Assembly: GCF_008360935.1 (NCBI RefSeq)
Contig: NZ_SRXO01000004.1
Span: 333,953-397,952 of the forward strand
Source: Siccirubricoccus phaeus
Lineage (GTDB): Bacteria; Pseudomonadota; Alphaproteobacteria; Acetobacterales; Acetobacteraceae
DNA length: 64,000 nt
Reading direction: 5' to 3'
Made by a program: the position numbers and the translations under genes. Shown here in pieces: positions 36,151-44,279 of this stretch (position 1 is the first letter of the stretch; each line of letters begins with the position of its first letter). The notes under the pieces are model-generated. The model ran no database searches. It saw only the letters and a list, made by a program, of their open reading frames with translations, and had not been told where the DNA came from.

Positions 36151-36489
36151 TCAGGCCATGCCGGGGTTGGCGGCGCGGCACAGCGCCGCGAAGCCGTCCG
36201 AGATGAATTCCGGCCGCTTGTAGAAGCCCTTGATCCAGCTCGCCAGCATGCAGAGCTCCTCCAGCCGCAGGATCTCGTCCAGGGTCCCGTCCGGGAAATG
36301 GATGCCGAAGCTGGTGTGGATGAGGCCCAGCATCTCCTCCACCTGCTCGATGGAGAGGCCCAGCTCGGTCTCGAGCTGGGCGTGGCGGGTGAGCCGGGCT
36401 TCCTCGATGCCGTATTCGTCGCGGATCGCCTTCACGATCCAGCGGAACATGGTCATCCAGTTCTTCACCTCGTCGATCGGTCTGGCCAT
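36151..36489 (-). CDS. Small helical protein, possibly acyl-carrier-like
   Basis: 112 residues, mostly predicted helix. The centre (LTRHAQLETELGLSIEQVEEMLGLIHTS outline) resembles the helix-2 region of acyl carrier proteins, with a serine (GLSIEQV) near but not exactly at the phosphopantetheine site. Similar ACP-like proteins (DUF1493 type) lack a known partner. No fatty-acid or polyketide gene is nearby. Function unknown; the ACP suggestion is tentative. Confidence 0.5.
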   Translation of the reverse strand: MARPIDEVKNWMTMFRWIVKAIRDEYGIEEARLTRHAQLETELGLSIEQVEEMLGLIHTSFGIHFPDGTLDEILRLEELCMLASWIKGFYKRPEFISDGFAALCRAANPGMA

Positions 36490-36926
36490 GCCGGTTCCAG
36501 GAGGCGGCCGGCCCCGGGGCGAAGGCTCCTGCCCTCGGGCCCGGCGGCGGCCGCCACGGGGGTGACGGAGGGCCGCCGTCTTGGCCGCAGCCCGGCCTTG
36601 CTAGCCGGCCAAGTTGAAGAAAGCGTTGAAGGGCGGGCAAAGCCGGGCGCCGGCGCCGTGCGGGGAAGGCAGCCCTGCCCGCCGGGCCGGCACTGCCGGA
36701 CGGCCCCGCCCGTGTCGTGTCGGAAAGGCAGCCGTGTCCGGCCCAGCCGAGGCCGCCGGACGGCCCCGCCCGTGCCGTGTGGGGAAAGTCAGCCTTGCCC
36801 GCCCGGCCGACGCTGCCGAACGACCCGCTCGCACCGTGCAGGAAAGGCAGCCTTGCCTGGCCGACCGGCATCGCCAGGCGGCCCGCCCCGTACCGGTGAG
36901 GCGCCCGCCCCCCCCCGCCCGCCAGC
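36490..36926. other. Intergenic region with a 59-bp tandem repeat
   Basis: 437 bases between two minus-strand genes. The right half is the tandem repeat listed separately; the left half shows no supported gene. Confidence 0.6.
36655..36894. repeat. Imperfect tandem repeat, about 59 bp x 4
   Basis: Four units beginning near 36655, 36714, 36774 and 36833, each with the pattern GCCGTGyrGG-AAAGGCAGCC followed by CCGGCC-rich sequence and ending CCCCGCCCGT or similar. Period varies between 58 and 61 bases, so unlike the other tandem repeats here it does not keep frame. No spacers; not a CRISPR array. Confidence 0.7.
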
Positions 36927-39125
36927 TCAGCGCGCCGGCAGGATGGGCGGCGGCTGGGGCCCCGCCATGGGCTGCGGCAGGCCCAGCAGATAGCCCTGCA
37001 GCTCGCCGCAACCGGCCTCCACCAGGCAGCGGCGCTGCGCCTCGGTCTCCACCCCCTCCGCCGTGGTGGCGATGCCGAGGCGGCCGCACAGCTCGACGAT
37101 CCCCTGCAGCACGGCCAGCTCCCGCGGCTCGGTCGCGACCTCCCGCACGAAGCTCTGGTCGATCTTCACCCGGTCGAAGGGGAAGAGGCGGAGATCGGCA
37201 AGCTGCGTCGCGCCGGTGCCGAAATCGTCGATCGCCAGCTTCACGCCGAGCGCATGCAGCTCCCGCAGGCTGGCGACGCTGTCCCGGCCATGCGCCAGGG
37301 CGCCGCGCTCGCTCAGCTCCAGCTCCAGCCGCGCCGGGGCCAGGCCGCTGCCCTGCAGCGCCGCCGCCACCTCGGCAGCGAAGCCCGGATGGCGGAGCTG
37401 GTCGGGCGAGACATTCACCGCGACCCGCAGCCGTGGATTGCCCCAGCCCACCGCGTCCAGGCAGGCCTTGTGCAGCACATAGGCGCCAAGCGGGAAGATG
37501 AAGCCGGTGCCCTCCGCCGCGCCGATGAAGCGCTGCGGGGAGAGGATGCCATGGCCCGGGCGATGCCAGCGCAGCAGCGCCTCATAGCCGGTCAGCACGC
37601 CGCTCTGCGCGGCGAAGACCGGCTGGTAGTGCAGCACGAATTGATCGGCGGCCAGCGCATCCCGCATGGTGCTGGCCAGGTCGGCATCCCGCCCCATCCG
37701 CGGGTCGTACAGGGCAACGCTGCCACGGCCGCGCCGCTTCGCCTCGGCCAGGGCAAGCTCGGCGGCGTCCAGCAGGAATTCCAGCGGCTGCTCCGCCTGG
37801 GCGATGGCGATGCCGGCGGCGGCGCCGCTGGCGACGCGGTGCGGCCCGATCTGGTAGGCGGCGCCGAGGGATTGCACCAGCCTGCCGGCCAGGCCGGCCG
37901 CCATGGCTTCCGGGTCCGCCCCGGTACCCTCCGGCCCGCCGGGCAGCAGCAGGGCGAATTGATCGCCGCCCAGCCGCGCGAGCAGATCCCCCGGGCGCAG
38001 GGAGCGGGCGAGCCGCCCCGCCGCGGCGCGCAGCAGCGCATCCCCGGCCGGGCGGCCGAGGCTTTCATTCACCTGCCGGAAGCGGGAGAGGTCGAGGAGG
38101 ATGAGGGCGGCGCCGAGGCCGGCCTCGCGCAGCAGCGCTTCCGCCCGGGCGGTGAAATGCTGCCGGTTGGGCAGCTCGGTCAGCGGCTCGTGCGTTGCCA
38201 GGTATTCGATGCGGGCGCGGTCCCGGGCGCGGTCCTGTTCCAGCGCCTTGGCGGGGGAGAGGTCGTGGAGGAAGACCGCCATGCCGCCCCCCGCCGCCGG
38301 GTGAGGCTGCAGCCAGAGGCAGGTGCCGCCGGGCAGCCAGGCTTCGGTGCCCGGCACGTTCTGGCCGCCCATTGCGTTGGCGCAGAGGGCGGCGAAGGCG
38401 CCTTCCTGGTCCTGCGGGAAGCTGGTGCGGAAATCCGTGCCTTCCGCCAGGGGCTCGCCGAGGAGGGTGGCGGCGCGCCGGTTGGCATGGGCGATGCGCC
38501 AATCCGGCCCGACCAGCACCACGCCTTCCGAGGTGCCGTCCAGCACCACGGCAAGCCGCGCCGCCGCCATCTCCGCCGCCTGCCGGGCGGCGAGCAGCTC
38601 CTGCTCCTGCCGGCGATGCCCGCTAGCGTCGCAGAAGGTGGCGCGCAGCAGGGCGGGCTGGCCGCCCTGCCGGGTGCCGCGGAACCAGGCCAGCACCGGC
38701 AGGTGGTCGCCCCCCGGGCGGAGCAATTCCAGGGAGAGGGCCGGCACTTCCCCCTGCGACGGCAGGTCGGCCAGGAGTTGCCGATCCAGTACGGCGCGGC
38801 TGGCGGGGCTCAGCGCCTCTCGCAGGGGGAGGCCGGGCCGGGCTTTTTCCGGCCCGACCCAGCGGTGAAAGGTGCGGTTGGCCCAGAGGATGACGCCTTC
38901 CGGGCCGAGGGTCAGGCAGGCGAAGGGCAGGTCGTCGAAGAATTCCTCCGCGTCCCGGGCATCGGAGGGGGTGGCCGGCGCCGGTTCGGGCCGAGGGATC
39001 ATCTGCGCCATGCGGCCCGGGCCGGGTCGGGGCGGGGGGAAGCGGGTGGGGCTGGCGGGGGGCGCAGGGCGCGGATCGGCCTTCGTCCTGTTGGGGGCTG
39101 TCGCACCATCGCGGTCAGTTCTCAT
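36927..39125 (-). CDS. PAS-GGDEF-EAL cyclic-di-GMP signalling protein with degenerate GGDEF
   Basis: 732 residues: proline-rich N-terminus, two PAS-like domains (about 60-170 and 185-295), GGDEF domain (about 305-475) and EAL domain (about 485-725). The diguanylate cyclase motif reads GGDQF (386-390), replacing the catalytic glutamate, so synthesis is probably lost. The EAL domain looks competent: EALLRW (515), NVSPDQL, ELELSERG, DDFGTGATQL, RVKIDQSF and AEGVETE. It is therefore probably a c-di-GMP phosphodiesterase, perhaps GTP-regulated. No membrane segment. An AT-rich island with a TATAAT motif lies upstream. Start 39125 or 39011. Confidence 0.88.
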   Translation of the reverse strand: MRTDRDGATAPNRTKADPRPAPPASPTRFPPPRPGPGRMAQMIPRPEPAPATPSDARDAEEFFDDLPFACLTLGPEGVILWANRTFHRWVGPEKARPGLPLREALSPASRAVLDRQLLADLPSQGEVPALSLELLRPGGDHLPVLAWFRGTRQGGQPALLRATFCDASGHRRQEQELLAARQAAEMAAARLAVVLDGTSEGVVLVGPDWRIAHANRRAATLLGEPLAEGTDFRTSFPQDQEGAFAALCANAMGGQNVPGTEAWLPGGTCLWLQPHPAAGGGMAVFLHDLSPAKALEQDRARDRARIEYLATHEPLTELPNRQHFTARAEALLREAGLGAALILLDLSRFRQVNESLGRPAGDALLRAAAGRLARSLRPGDLLARLGGDQFALLLPGGPEGTGADPEAMAAGLAGRLVQSLGAAYQIGPHRVASGAAAGIAIAQAEQPLEFLLDAAELALAEAKRRGRGSVALYDPRMGRDADLASTMRDALAADQFVLHYQPVFAAQSGVLTGYEALLRWHRPGHGILSPQRFIGAAEGTGFIFPLGAYVLHKACLDAVGWGNPRLRVAVNVSPDQLRHPGFAAEVAAALQGSGLAPARLELELSERGALAHGRDSVASLRELHALGVKLAIDDFGTGATQLADLRLFPFDRVKIDQSFVREVATEPRELAVLQGIVELCGRLGIATTAEGVETEAQRRCLVEAGCGELQGYLLGLPQPMAGPQPPPILPAR

Positions 39126-39668
39126 CCCGAGGGGGCGTCACAAGTGGAGACGGGGCGGCTCGCCGCGTCCGCGCGCGGAATTACATCTAACGATTTAACG
39201 ACCTCTCGGGTAGGTAAATTTAAAGTTGTGGCGCCGCCCATGTCCACCACCGTTATTCCGTGCGAGTAATTCTTTATACTTTGTCGCGTACATTGTGTTA
39301 CTTGTAGCACAGATTATAGAAGAAAACCAGCTAGGATGAACGGAGTGTGGCATTCTCGCAGGCTGATGCGCCAGCGAATAATGTATATTCATGGCCGCCG
39401 AAGTTTTGCCAATACGAAACGAAAAGCCGCAGCAGGCCGCGACGCGGTCGGCAGGGCCGGGGAGAGGGTGCCTTGGCTGGGGAAGAAAGCGGGCGGGCGG
39501 CCGCCCTCGCCTGTCCGGGCAAGCGGTCCCGGCCGGGCGTCGCCCTCCCGCGGCATGATTTCCGCGCCGAGCTTTGCCGGCCTGGCTAAGACACCGTGGC
39601 GCGCGATCGCCGGCGCGCCTGGCCCGCACAGGGCGTGCGAGCCCGCCCGGCGTTCCGCGGCCCGGCCC
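39126..39668. other. AT-rich intergenic island
   Basis: 543 bases. About 39175-39430 is strikingly AT-rich for this genome; the rest is ordinary. It contains a TATAAT hexamer on the minus strand and a 62-codon minus-strand frame (39122-39310) whose TGA overlaps the ATG of the EAL protein gene. No tRNA or repeat was recognised. Confidence 0.65.
39313..39318 (-). promoter_or_regulatory. Candidate -10 hexamer TATAAT for the GGDEF/EAL gene
   Basis: Perfect TATAAT read on the minus strand, 188 bases upstream of the ATG at 39125. The -35 side is weak (TTCATC at 16 bases), so this is a candidate only. It implies a long leader of about 180 nt. Confidence 0.45.
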
Positions 39669-40727
39669 TCAGCGCAGCGGCAGGGCGTAGATCAGCCCGC
39701 CCTGGGTCCACAGCTTGTTCGGCCCGCGCGGCAGGTCCACCGGAGTGTTCGGGCCGAAGGAGCGGTCATAGATCTCGCCGTAATTCCCCAGCGCCCGGAC
39801 CATGTTGTAGGCCCAGGCGCGGTCCAGCTTCAGCGCCTCCCCCAGCTCCGGCGTCACGCCCAGCAGGCGGCGGGTGTTGGGGTTCACGCTGGTGCGGCGC
39901 TGCTCCTCGGCATTGGCCTGGGTGACGCCCTGCTCCTCCGCCTCGATCAGCGCCGTGGTCACCCAGCGCACCACGTCGAACCATTGCGGGTCGTCGCGGC
40001 GGATATAGGCGCCGTAGGGCTCCTTGCTGAAGCGCTCCGGCAGCACCACCCAATCCTGCGGGGTCGGCATGGTGGAGCGGATGCCGGCGAGCTGCGAGGC
40101 ATCGGTGCCGAGGCTGTCGCAGCGCCCGGCCTGCAGGGCGTTGGCGGCCTGGTCGGTGCGCTCGAACAGCAGCGGGCGGAAGGGGGTGTTGATGCTGCGG
40201 AAATAGTCCGCCGTCACCTGCTCGTTGGTCGTGCCCTGGATCAGGCAGATGGTGGCGTCGCGCATCTCGGCGACCTTCTCCACCGTGCCCTTGCGCACAA
40301 TGAAGCCATGACCGTCATAAAAATAGGTGACGACATGGCGCAGGCCGAGCGTCACGTCGCGCAGCATGGTCTGGGTGGAGGTGCGGAACAGCACATCCAC
40401 CTCGCCGGAGCCGAGGGCGGTGAAGCGCGTCGAGGAGGAGAGCGGGATGTAGCGCACCTTGCTCGCGTCGTTGAAGATGGCGACGGCGAGGGCGCGGCAC
40501 ATATCCACATCCATCCCCTGCCAGACGCCGCGGCTGTCCGGCTGGGCGAAGCCGGCGACGCCGGTATGGATGCCGCAGACGAGCTGGCCGCGGGATTTGA
40601 TGGCCTCCAGCGTCTGCTGCGCCCGGGCGGCCGAGGGGGCGAAAAGGCCAGTGGCGAACACGCCGGCGGCAAGCGCCGCGGCAAGGAGAAAACTGCGTCC
40701 CAGCATGAGCCTGCCCATTCTTATCAA
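39669..40727 (-). CDS. General L-amino-acid ABC transporter binding protein, AapJ/BztA type
   Basis: 352 residues, signal peptide ending PSAARA followed by QQTLEAIKSRGQLVCGIHTGVAGFA, VWQGMDVDMCRALAVAIF, and a C-terminal LLGVTPELGEALKLDRAWAYN region, all typical of AapJ/BztA. These bind a broad set of L-amino acids in the periplasm. The matching aapQMP permease and ATPase genes are not adjacent. Alternative starts at 40718 and 40706 give a shorter n-region. Confidence 0.9.
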   Translation of the reverse strand: MIRMGRLMLGRSFLLAAALAAGVFATGLFAPSAARAQQTLEAIKSRGQLVCGIHTGVAGFAQPDSRGVWQGMDVDMCRALAVAIFNDASKVRYIPLSSSTRFTALGSGEVDVLFRTSTQTMLRDVTLGLRHVVTYFYDGHGFIVRKGTVEKVAEMRDATICLIQGTTNEQVTADYFRSINTPFRPLLFERTDQAANALQAGRCDSLGTDASQLAGIRSTMPTPQDWVVLPERFSKEPYGAYIRRDDPQWFDVVRWVTTALIEAEEQGVTQANAEEQRRTSVNPNTRRLLGVTPELGEALKLDRAWAYNMVRALGNYGEIYDRSFGPNTPVDLPRGPNKLWTQGGLIYALPLR

Positions 40728-40788
40728 GTGATGGTGAGCGATCCTTGCTGCGGCGCGGAAGGCCTGTCAACGCCGATGCGAGGGCGAA

Positions 40789-41502
40789 TCAGCCGGGGCG
40801 GGCGGCGTCTGCCTGCGACGCAGGCACCACCCGCCCATCTTCCATCGCGATGATCCGGTCGGCGAGGTCGAGGATGCGCGGGTCATGGGTGACGAGCAGG
40901 ATGGCGGTGCCGCGCTGGCGCGCCAGGTCCCGCAGCAGCCGCACCACCTCGCCGCCGCTCTGGCGGTCCAGCGCCGCGGTGGGCTCATCGGCCAGGATGA
41001 GGCCGGGGCGGGCGGCCAGCGCCCTGGCCACCGCCACGCGCTGGCGCTGGCCGCCGGAAAGCTGGTCCGGCCAGCTTTCCCCGCGATCGCCGAGGCCGAC
41101 GGCTTCCAGCATCCGCCCGGCCTCCGCGCGCCGCGCCGCTTCCGTGGCGCCGGGCGTCAGCTCCAGCGCCATGGCGACGTTCTGCCGGGCGGTGAGGAAG
41201 CCGAGCAAATTGTGCTGCTGGAAGATGAAGCCGATGCGGCGGCGGAGGGCGACGCGCTGCGCCTCATTGGCGCCGGCCAGCTCCTGCCCCAGCACCTGGC
41301 AGCTTCCCTCCTGCATGGCGCGCAGGGCGCCGATCAGGGTGAGCAGGGTGGTCTTGCCGCTGCCGGAGGGGCCGGTGAGGAGCACGATCTCGCCCGGCCG
41401 CACTTCCAGATCCACCGCGCGCAGCACCGGCCGCCGCAGCTCGCCCTCCCCGAAGGCGTAGGAGACGCCGCGCAGCACGAGGGGCAAGGATGCCTCAGTC
41501 AT
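40789..41502 (-). CDS. devA: DevA-like ABC exporter ATP-binding protein
   Basis: 237 residues from ATG 41502. Walker A GPSGSGKTT (44-52), Q-loop FIFQQHNLL, signature LSGGQRQR, Walker B LILADEPTAALD and the switch histidine in LLVTHDP are intact. It belongs to the MacB/DevA class that powers a tripartite exporter with the DevB and DevC homologues encoded upstream. A 133-base gap holding a stem-loop repeat separates it from devC. The exported substrate is unknown. Confidence 0.9.
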   Translation of the reverse strand: MTEASLPLVLRGVSYAFGEGELRRPVLRAVDLEVRPGEIVLLTGPSGSGKTTLLTLIGALRAMQEGSCQVLGQELAGANEAQRVALRRRIGFIFQQHNLLGFLTARQNVAMALELTPGATEAARRAEAGRMLEAVGLGDRGESWPDQLSGGQRQRVAVARALAARPGLILADEPTAALDRQSGGEVVRLLRDLARQRGTAILLVTHDPRILDLADRIIAMEDGRVVPASQADAARPG

Positions 41503-41529
41503 GGCAGGCGCGCCCCAGCCGCCCGGACC

Positions 41530-41634
41530 GCCTGTTGCCCTGCCGCGGCTTCGCCGCGGCAGGCTGTGCGATGCGCTGCTCGTGAGGGAGTCCGGGGCCC
41601 CCCGCGGCATCGCGCAGCGATGTCGTGGGGAATG
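41530..41634 (-). repeat. Dispersed two-stem-loop repeat, copy 1 (about 105 bp)
   Basis: Lies between the stop of the devC-like gene and the start of the devA-like gene. Includes the perfect hairpin CCTGCCGCGGC-TTC-GCCGCGGCAGG (41539-41563) and a second hairpin with stem CATCG/CGATG near 41609-41625. A diverged copy sits at 53602-53706, again directly after the stop codon of a minus-strand gene. May act as an operon-internal attenuator or 3'-end stabiliser. Confidence 0.65.
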
Positions 41635-41635
41635 A

Positions 41636-43054
41636 TCAAAACATATCCGCCGGGTTGGCGTCGCGCAGCTTGCGCATGGCGAGCAGGCCGGCGGCGGCGC
41701 ACATGGCGAAGATCATGGCGAAGACGCCGAAGCCGCGCGCCGCATCCATGGCCAGCGGCAGGAAGGTGCCCTTGCCCACCACGTCGTAGAGAAAGACGGA
41801 CAGCACGAAGCCGGGGACGAAGCCGAGCACCGCCAGCAGCAGCGCCGCCCCCAGCACCACGCGGCCAAGATAGAAATTGGAATAGCCCATCGCCTTCAGC
41901 GTGGCGTATTCCTTCAGATGGCTGGCGATGTCGCTGAACAGGATCTGGTAGACGATCACCATGCCGACCACGAGGCCCATCAGGCTGCCGAACATGAAGA
42001 TGAAGCCGATCGGGGTCGCGTTCTCCCAGTAATTCCGCTCATGCTGCACGAGCTGGGGCTGGCTCAGCACCATGACGTCGGGCGGCAGGAATTCGCGCAG
42101 CCGGGCGATCGCGGCATCACGGTCGGCGCCGGGGCGCAGCCTGATGGCGACGAGGTCCACCTGGCTCGGCAGCCGCTCCTTCACCACGCGGCGGAAGTTG
42201 AGTTCCGACATCACGACATTGCCGTCGGCGCCGAAGGAGGGGCCGATCTCCACCAGCCCCACCACCTCCAGCATGCGGTGGCCGAGCTGCACCTCGAAGG
42301 GCCCGCGCTCCGCCAGCAGCCGCGCGACGGGGCCGAATTCGGGGCGGGAGCGGATGTCGAAGGCCATGGTGTCCGGCCGCTTCAGCGCCTCCGCCAGCGG
42401 GGCGAGGCCGGGGATGTCCATCACCCCCGCCTCGGTGTCGAAGCCGACGAGCTGCATGGCCCGGCGCACGCCGGTCTCCGGGTTCCGCCAGGTCGCCTGG
42501 GTCAGATAGACGGGCACCGCCGCCGCCACCTCCGGCAGGGCCAGCGCCTGGCTGGCGCGCAGCCGCGGCAGTGGCTCCGGCTTGAAGCTGACGATGGTCA
42601 GCGGGTGCATCAGGAAGATGTCGGCGCGCATGGCGGAGAGCAGCGCCGTCGCGCTCTCGAACAGCGCGGCGCGGAAGCCGAGCTGCATGAAGACCAGCAC
42701 GCAGGCGAACATGACGCCGGCGATGGCGGAGGCGAGGCGCGCCTTCTCCGCGCGGAGCTGCCGCCAGGCGAGGCGCAGCGGCAGCCACAGCGCATCCCGC
42801 AGGCCGGGGCGGCGGGGCGGGGGCGGGGCTTCGGGCGATCCCGGCTCGAGCGGAGCAGGGTTGGGCGGGCCGAGCTCGGCCGGCCCGGAATCCGGCGATC
42901 CGAAGCCGGGCGGCCCGGCGTCCAGCAGCCCGGCATCCGGCGGTCCGGGGTCCGGCGGCCCGGCGGGCGGCGGTGCATCGGCCGGCCAGGCCCCCCCGCT
43001 GCGCTCCGGCGCCCAGGGCAGCAGGGCCGGGCTGGGGCGGGTCAGCTCGTTCAC
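41636..43054 (-). CDS. devC: DevC-like ABC exporter permease with proline-rich N-terminal repeats
   Basis: 472 residues. From about residue 90 it follows DevC: PLRLAWRQLRAEKARL, the first membrane helix ending FMQLGFRAALFESA, a periplasmic domain, and three C-terminal helices (GFIFMFGSLMGLVVGMVIVYQILF and others). Residues 32-76 are nine imperfect five-residue repeats of the GPPDA type, encoded by 15-bp DNA repeats, which DevC proteins normally lack. Stop of devB overlaps its start by 4 bases. Confidence 0.88.
   Translation of the reverse strand: MNELTRPSPALLPWAPERSGGAWPADAPPPAGPPDPGPPDAGLLDAGPPGFGSPDSGPAELGPPNPAPLEPGSPEAPPPPRRPGLRDALWLPLRLAWRQLRAEKARLASAIAGVMFACVLVFMQLGFRAALFESATALLSAMRADIFLMHPLTIVSFKPEPLPRLRASQALALPEVAAAVPVYLTQATWRNPETGVRRAMQLVGFDTEAGVMDIPGLAPLAEALKRPDTMAFDIRSRPEFGPVARLLAERGPFEVQLGHRMLEVVGLVEIGPSFGADGNVVMSELNFRRVVKERLPSQVDLVAIRLRPGADRDAAIARLREFLPPDVMVLSQPQLVQHERNYWENATPIGFIFMFGSLMGLVVGMVIVYQILFSDIASHLKEYATLKAMGYSNFYLGRVVLGAALLLAVLGFVPGFVLSVFLYDVVGKGTFLPLAMDAARGFGVFAMIFAMCAAAGLLAMRKLRDANPADMF
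42827..42961 (-). repeat. 15-bp coding repeat in devC-like gene
   Basis: Nine imperfect units encoding GPPDP, GPPDA, GLLDA, GPPGF, GSPDS, GPAEL, GPPNP, APLEP, GSPEA. In-frame and probably length-variable; a flexible cytoplasmic linker is expected. Confidence 0.7.
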
Positions 43055-44079
43055 GGGCGGATGGAGACCTGCACCTGCATGTTGCTGCGGCGGAGCAGCG
43101 CCTCGCGGCCTTCCTCGGAAAGGGTCAGCCGCACCTCCACCGTGCGGGCATCGACGGCGGCGATGGGGTCGGTCCCGGCCTGGGTGGTGCGGCGGACCAT
43201 CCAGCCGATCTCGCGCAGGCTGGCCGGGTAGCGGTTGGGATCGCCGGGCACCACCACCTCCGCCGGCGCGCCGGGGCGCAGCCGGGGCAGGTCCGTCTCA
43301 TAGACATCGGCGACGATGTCGAGGCGGGAGAGGTCGGCCATGTCCAGCAGCCCGTCATTGCCCACCTGGTCGCCGGGCCGGGCGTAGATCTTCAGGATGG
43401 TGCCGGGGATGGGTGCCACGACGCGGGAGAGGGCGGCATCGGCCCGGGCCCTGGCCAGCGCCGCCTCGGCCGCGGACAGCTCGGCCTCCGCCACGGCCAG
43501 GTCGGCGGGCCAGGGCTGCAGCAGGCGCTGCAGGGTGGCTTCCGCCTCCGCCCTGTCGGCGGTGGCGCGGTGGGCGGCGTAGCGGGCGCGTTCCGCATTG
43601 GCGGCACCGCCGGCGCCGGAAGGCACCAGCGCCTCCGCCCGCTGGGCATCGCGCCGGGCGCTGGCCTCGGCGGCGCGCAGCGCCTCGATCCGGGCGCGCT
43701 GGGCGGCCACTTCCTCCGGCCTTCCGGCGGCGCGCAGCCGGTCGAGCGCGGCGCGGGACTGCACCGCCGCCGCTTCCGCCTGCACCGCCGCCGCATCCTT
43801 CTGCGCCGCGTCGCTGAAGACGGCGAGGAGCTGGCCGGCTGCCACCTGCTCGCCCTCCGCCACCAGCAGCCGCTCCAGCCGCGCCACGGCGAAGCCGCCC
43901 GGCTGGTTCAGTTTGCGGATGCGGGAGGCAGGCTCCACCCGCCCCAGCGCGCCGACGCCGAGGGGCGTGGCGGCGGCGGGGGCCGGGCGGTCCGTCGCGC
44001 CATTCCCCTGCTGCCGCAGGCCGAAGGCGGCAAGCCCCGCCAGTGCCAGCAGGCCGAGGAGCAGCGCGCCGCGCTTCAT
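43051..44079 (-). CDS. devB: DevB/HlyD-like membrane fusion protein
   Basis: 342 residues from ATG 44079 (an upstream in-frame ATG at 44097 is less likely because 44079 overlaps the previous stop as ATGA). One N-terminal membrane anchor (GALLLGLLALAGLAAFGL), then lipoyl-like halves (RVEPASRIRKLNQ and GTILKIYARPGDQV), an alanine-rich coiled-coil hairpin and a beta-barrel domain. It is the periplasmic adaptor connecting DevCA to an outer-membrane TolC-type channel not encoded here. Confidence 0.88.
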   Translation of the reverse strand: MKRGALLLGLLALAGLAAFGLRQQGNGATDRPAPAAATPLGVGALGRVEPASRIRKLNQPGGFAVARLERLLVAEGEQVAAGQLLAVFSDAAQKDAAAVQAEAAAVQSRAALDRLRAAGRPEEVAAQRARIEALRAAEASARRDAQRAEALVPSGAGGAANAERARYAAHRATADRAEAEATLQRLLQPWPADLAVAEAELSAAEAALARARADAALSRVVAPIPGTILKIYARPGDQVGNDGLLDMADLSRLDIVADVYETDLPRLRPGAPAEVVVPGDPNRYPASLREIGWMVRRTTQAGTDPIAAVDARTVEVRLTLSEEGREALLRRSNMQVQVSIRP

Positions 44080-44279
44080 GAGCCGGGGTCCGGCCAATCG
44101 GTCAGGAGGGAGAGATCGAGGTCATCCAGCAGCGCCGGCGCCGGCACATCCGGGCCGAGGAGCAGGAAGCCGAGGCAGTCCAGCAGCCCCTCCGGCTCCG
44201 GCGTGCAGGAATCCGGCCCGCCGGCGGCGATGAGGAGCAGGCTGGCGACGCTGACCAGGAGGGAGGCGCGACGGCTCAT
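44076..44279 (-). CDS. Small secreted or membrane-anchored protein of unknown function
   Basis: 67 residues. It begins with a signal-like segment (MSRRASLLVSVASLLLIAAGG) and continues with an acidic, leucine-rich tail (LLDCLGFLLLGPDVPAPALLDDLDL outline). The ATG overlaps the TetR stop and its own stop overlaps the devB ATG, both as 4-base ATGA junctions, which supports real translation within the operon. I do not recognise a family; possibly an accessory peptide of the DevBCA exporter. Confidence 0.55.
   Translation of the reverse strand: MSRRASLLVSVASLLLIAAGGPDSCTPEPEGLLDCLGFLLLGPDVPAPALLDDLDLSLLTDWPDPGS

Noticed and set aside
36655..36894. CRISPR array
   Set aside because: Imperfect tandem units without spacers.
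39126..39668. tRNA or small RNA gene in the AT-rich island
   Set aside because: No cloverleaf or clear intrinsic terminator could be drawn; only promoter-like sequence is visible.
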